A stretch of 5,501 bases of DNA from NCBI GenBank assembly GCA_947483545.1, contig CANKNP010000336.1, forward strand, positions 1-5,501, given 5' to 3'. Source of the DNA: Deltaproteobacteria bacterium (GTDB taxonomy: Bacteria; Myxococcota; UBA796; SXON01). Below are positions 4,624 through 5,501 of the stretch, piece by piece; positions within the stretch are counted from its first letter, which is position 1; every line of letters starts with the position of its first letter. Both the position numbers and the translations under genes were made by a program. Under the pieces are notes generated by a model. The model did no database searches, had not been told where the DNA came from, and was given only the letters and a program-made list of their open reading frames with translations.

Positions 4624-5501
4624 GCGCCAATGGTCGGAGCGCGGCGGTCCCGATGGTTGAGGACAAGGCCAAACAGCGGGTGATCCCTGTCACGCGCGCG
4701 GGGTTGAGCATTTGGCAGCAGCTCAAAGAAGCCGCGGTGCCGGTGGTCATGTACCACCTCGTCCTGCTGTTCAGCATGACGGCGTTCTCGGCGGTGATCC
4801 TGTTCACCTCGGGCTTCGACCTTTCGGGGGTGCTCGTTCTGGTTTTCCTTGCCGGCACGACCATCCTCGGCACGGTCATGGGCCAGTTCATGGCGTTCCT
4901 CCGCACACGCACCTGGGTCGCGATGGTGATCGGCATGGTGTGTTGGGGCCTCGCGTTCGGCCTTGGCATCGCCAGCGGGGTCGTCGCTGGTTCGCTTGGG
5001 GTGTTTGTCTTTCTTTTCCTCTTCATGCTGCCCATCGCGATGACTGGCGGATTGTGGAGCTTGGAGACGCACCGCGCCACCTGGTCGATTTGGCTGCCCA
5101 TGGTCTACACGTCGGCGACCGCCATCATCTGGGCCGAGAAAACGGGCCTGGACGACAATTGGTTCGCCGGGGACAAGTGGGCCGTTTGGGATCTTGTGAG
5201 CCTCGGCGTGTTCGGCACGACCGTGGTCCTCACGCTCCTGTACCTGGTCACCCGCGAAACACACCGCCTGGCGCTCTGGAAGCGCGGGCCCACCGCCCCG
5301 ATGCAGCCCACGTTGACCGAGACCGGCGCGACCCGACCGAGGCTCACGCCGCTGGCATTTGTGACGATCGGCATGCTCACCGTCGTTGTCACGCTCACGA
5401 CTGCGCTGCTGTCGCCCTACTTGTGGCGCACGGGCGAGCGGGATGGGGAAGGCGGAGAGCCCACCGAGCAGCAAGAGCAGCGGCAGGGCACGCAGAGCTA
5501 C
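4620..5501 (+). CDS. Multi-pass membrane protein, 3' end cut off
   Basis: Translating from the ATG at 4620 gives 294 residues with no stop before the window edge, so the gene is partial. The start overlaps the DUF58 stop (ATGA), and gggaagg at 4609-4615 is a reasonable ribosome site. About seven hydrophobic segments are visible (roughly 41-63, 70-91, 98-118, 121-145, 155-172, 190-211 and 245-266). Loops rich in Arg/His/Lys (92-97, 148-153, 212-222) alternate with the acidic loop 172-186. This fits a cytosolic N-terminus and an exported C-terminus by the positive-inside rule. After the last helix the chain turns hydrophilic, with Glu/Gln/Gly-rich sequence (272-291), probably a linker to a periplasmic domain beyond the edge. 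In many MoxR-DUF58 operons the next gene is a TgpA-like membrane transglutaminase with several helices before its enzyme domain. That is one candidate, but no transglutaminase motif is in view. I do not recognise the helical part. Confidence 0.9.
   Translation, partial: MSANGRSAAVPMVEDKAKQRVIPVTRAGLSIWQQLKEAAVPVVMYHLVLLFSMTAFSAVILFTSGFDLSGVLVLVFLAGTTILGTVMGQFMAFLRTRTWVAMVIGMVCWGLAFGLGIASGVVAGSLGVFVFLFLFMLPIAMTGGLWSLETHRATWSIWLPMVYTSATAIIWAEKTGLDDNWFAGDKWAVWDLVSLGVFGTTVVLTLLYLVTRETHRLALWKRGPTAPMQPTLTETGATRPRLTPLAFVTIGMLTVVVTLTTALLSPYLWRTGERDGEGGEPTEQQEQRQGTQSY

Noticed and set aside
4545..5474. 309-codon minus-strand open frame opposite the third operon gene
   Set aside because: The plus strand gives a coherent seven-helix protein with an ATGA overlap to DUF58. 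The antisense frame is low-complexity Arg/His/Glu.

Overview
The window is GC-rich and gene-dense, and it comes from a Gram-negative-type bacterium. The best guess is a member of the former Deltaproteobacteria (Myxococcota or Bradymonadia-like). The guess rests on three things: the high GC content, a SUMF1-fold lipoprotein with a CYxC-SGSG type cysteine-rich insert (a style common in those groups), and a MoxR/DUF58 operon. No marker gene fixes the taxonomy.

Layout. Positions 1-192 hold no convincing gene. Positions 1-134 are packed with perfect inverted repeats: a 15-bp stem, an 8-bp stem, an enclosing 9-bp stem, a 9-bp stem closed by GAA, and a still more distal 9-bp pairing. Together they could fold into a branched structure. 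A plus-strand gene follows (193-1017), encoding a cytosolic protein with a CxxC...CxxC zinc-ribbon-like N-terminus and a TerB-like helical C-terminus. It converges, with only 6 bp between the ends, on a minus-strand gene (1024-1896) for a secreted lipoprotein with a formylglycine-generating-enzyme (SUMF1) fold that appears to lack the catalytic cysteines. A 46-bp divergent gap carrying two short palindromes separates this gene from the plus-strand operon.

The operon runs from 1943 to the right edge: a MoxR-family AAA+ ATPase, a DUF58/vWA-like membrane protein, and a multi-pass membrane protein cut off by the window. Both junctions are ATGA start/stop overlaps, so the three products are very probably translationally coupled. 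By analogy with known MoxR-DUF58(-transglutaminase or vWA) clusters, the ATPase would act as a chaperone-like remodeller on the DUF58 protein at the inner membrane, and the third protein would supply a membrane channel, scaffold or periplasmic domain. What process they serve here cannot be told from the sequence.

The most unusual elements are the multi-stem palindromic block at the left edge, the cysteine-less SUMF1 lipoprotein, the four-helix DUF58 protein with a degenerate MIDAS, and the truncated seven-helix third member of the operon. I found no CRISPR array, tRNA, rRNA, insertion sequence or clear prophage sign.
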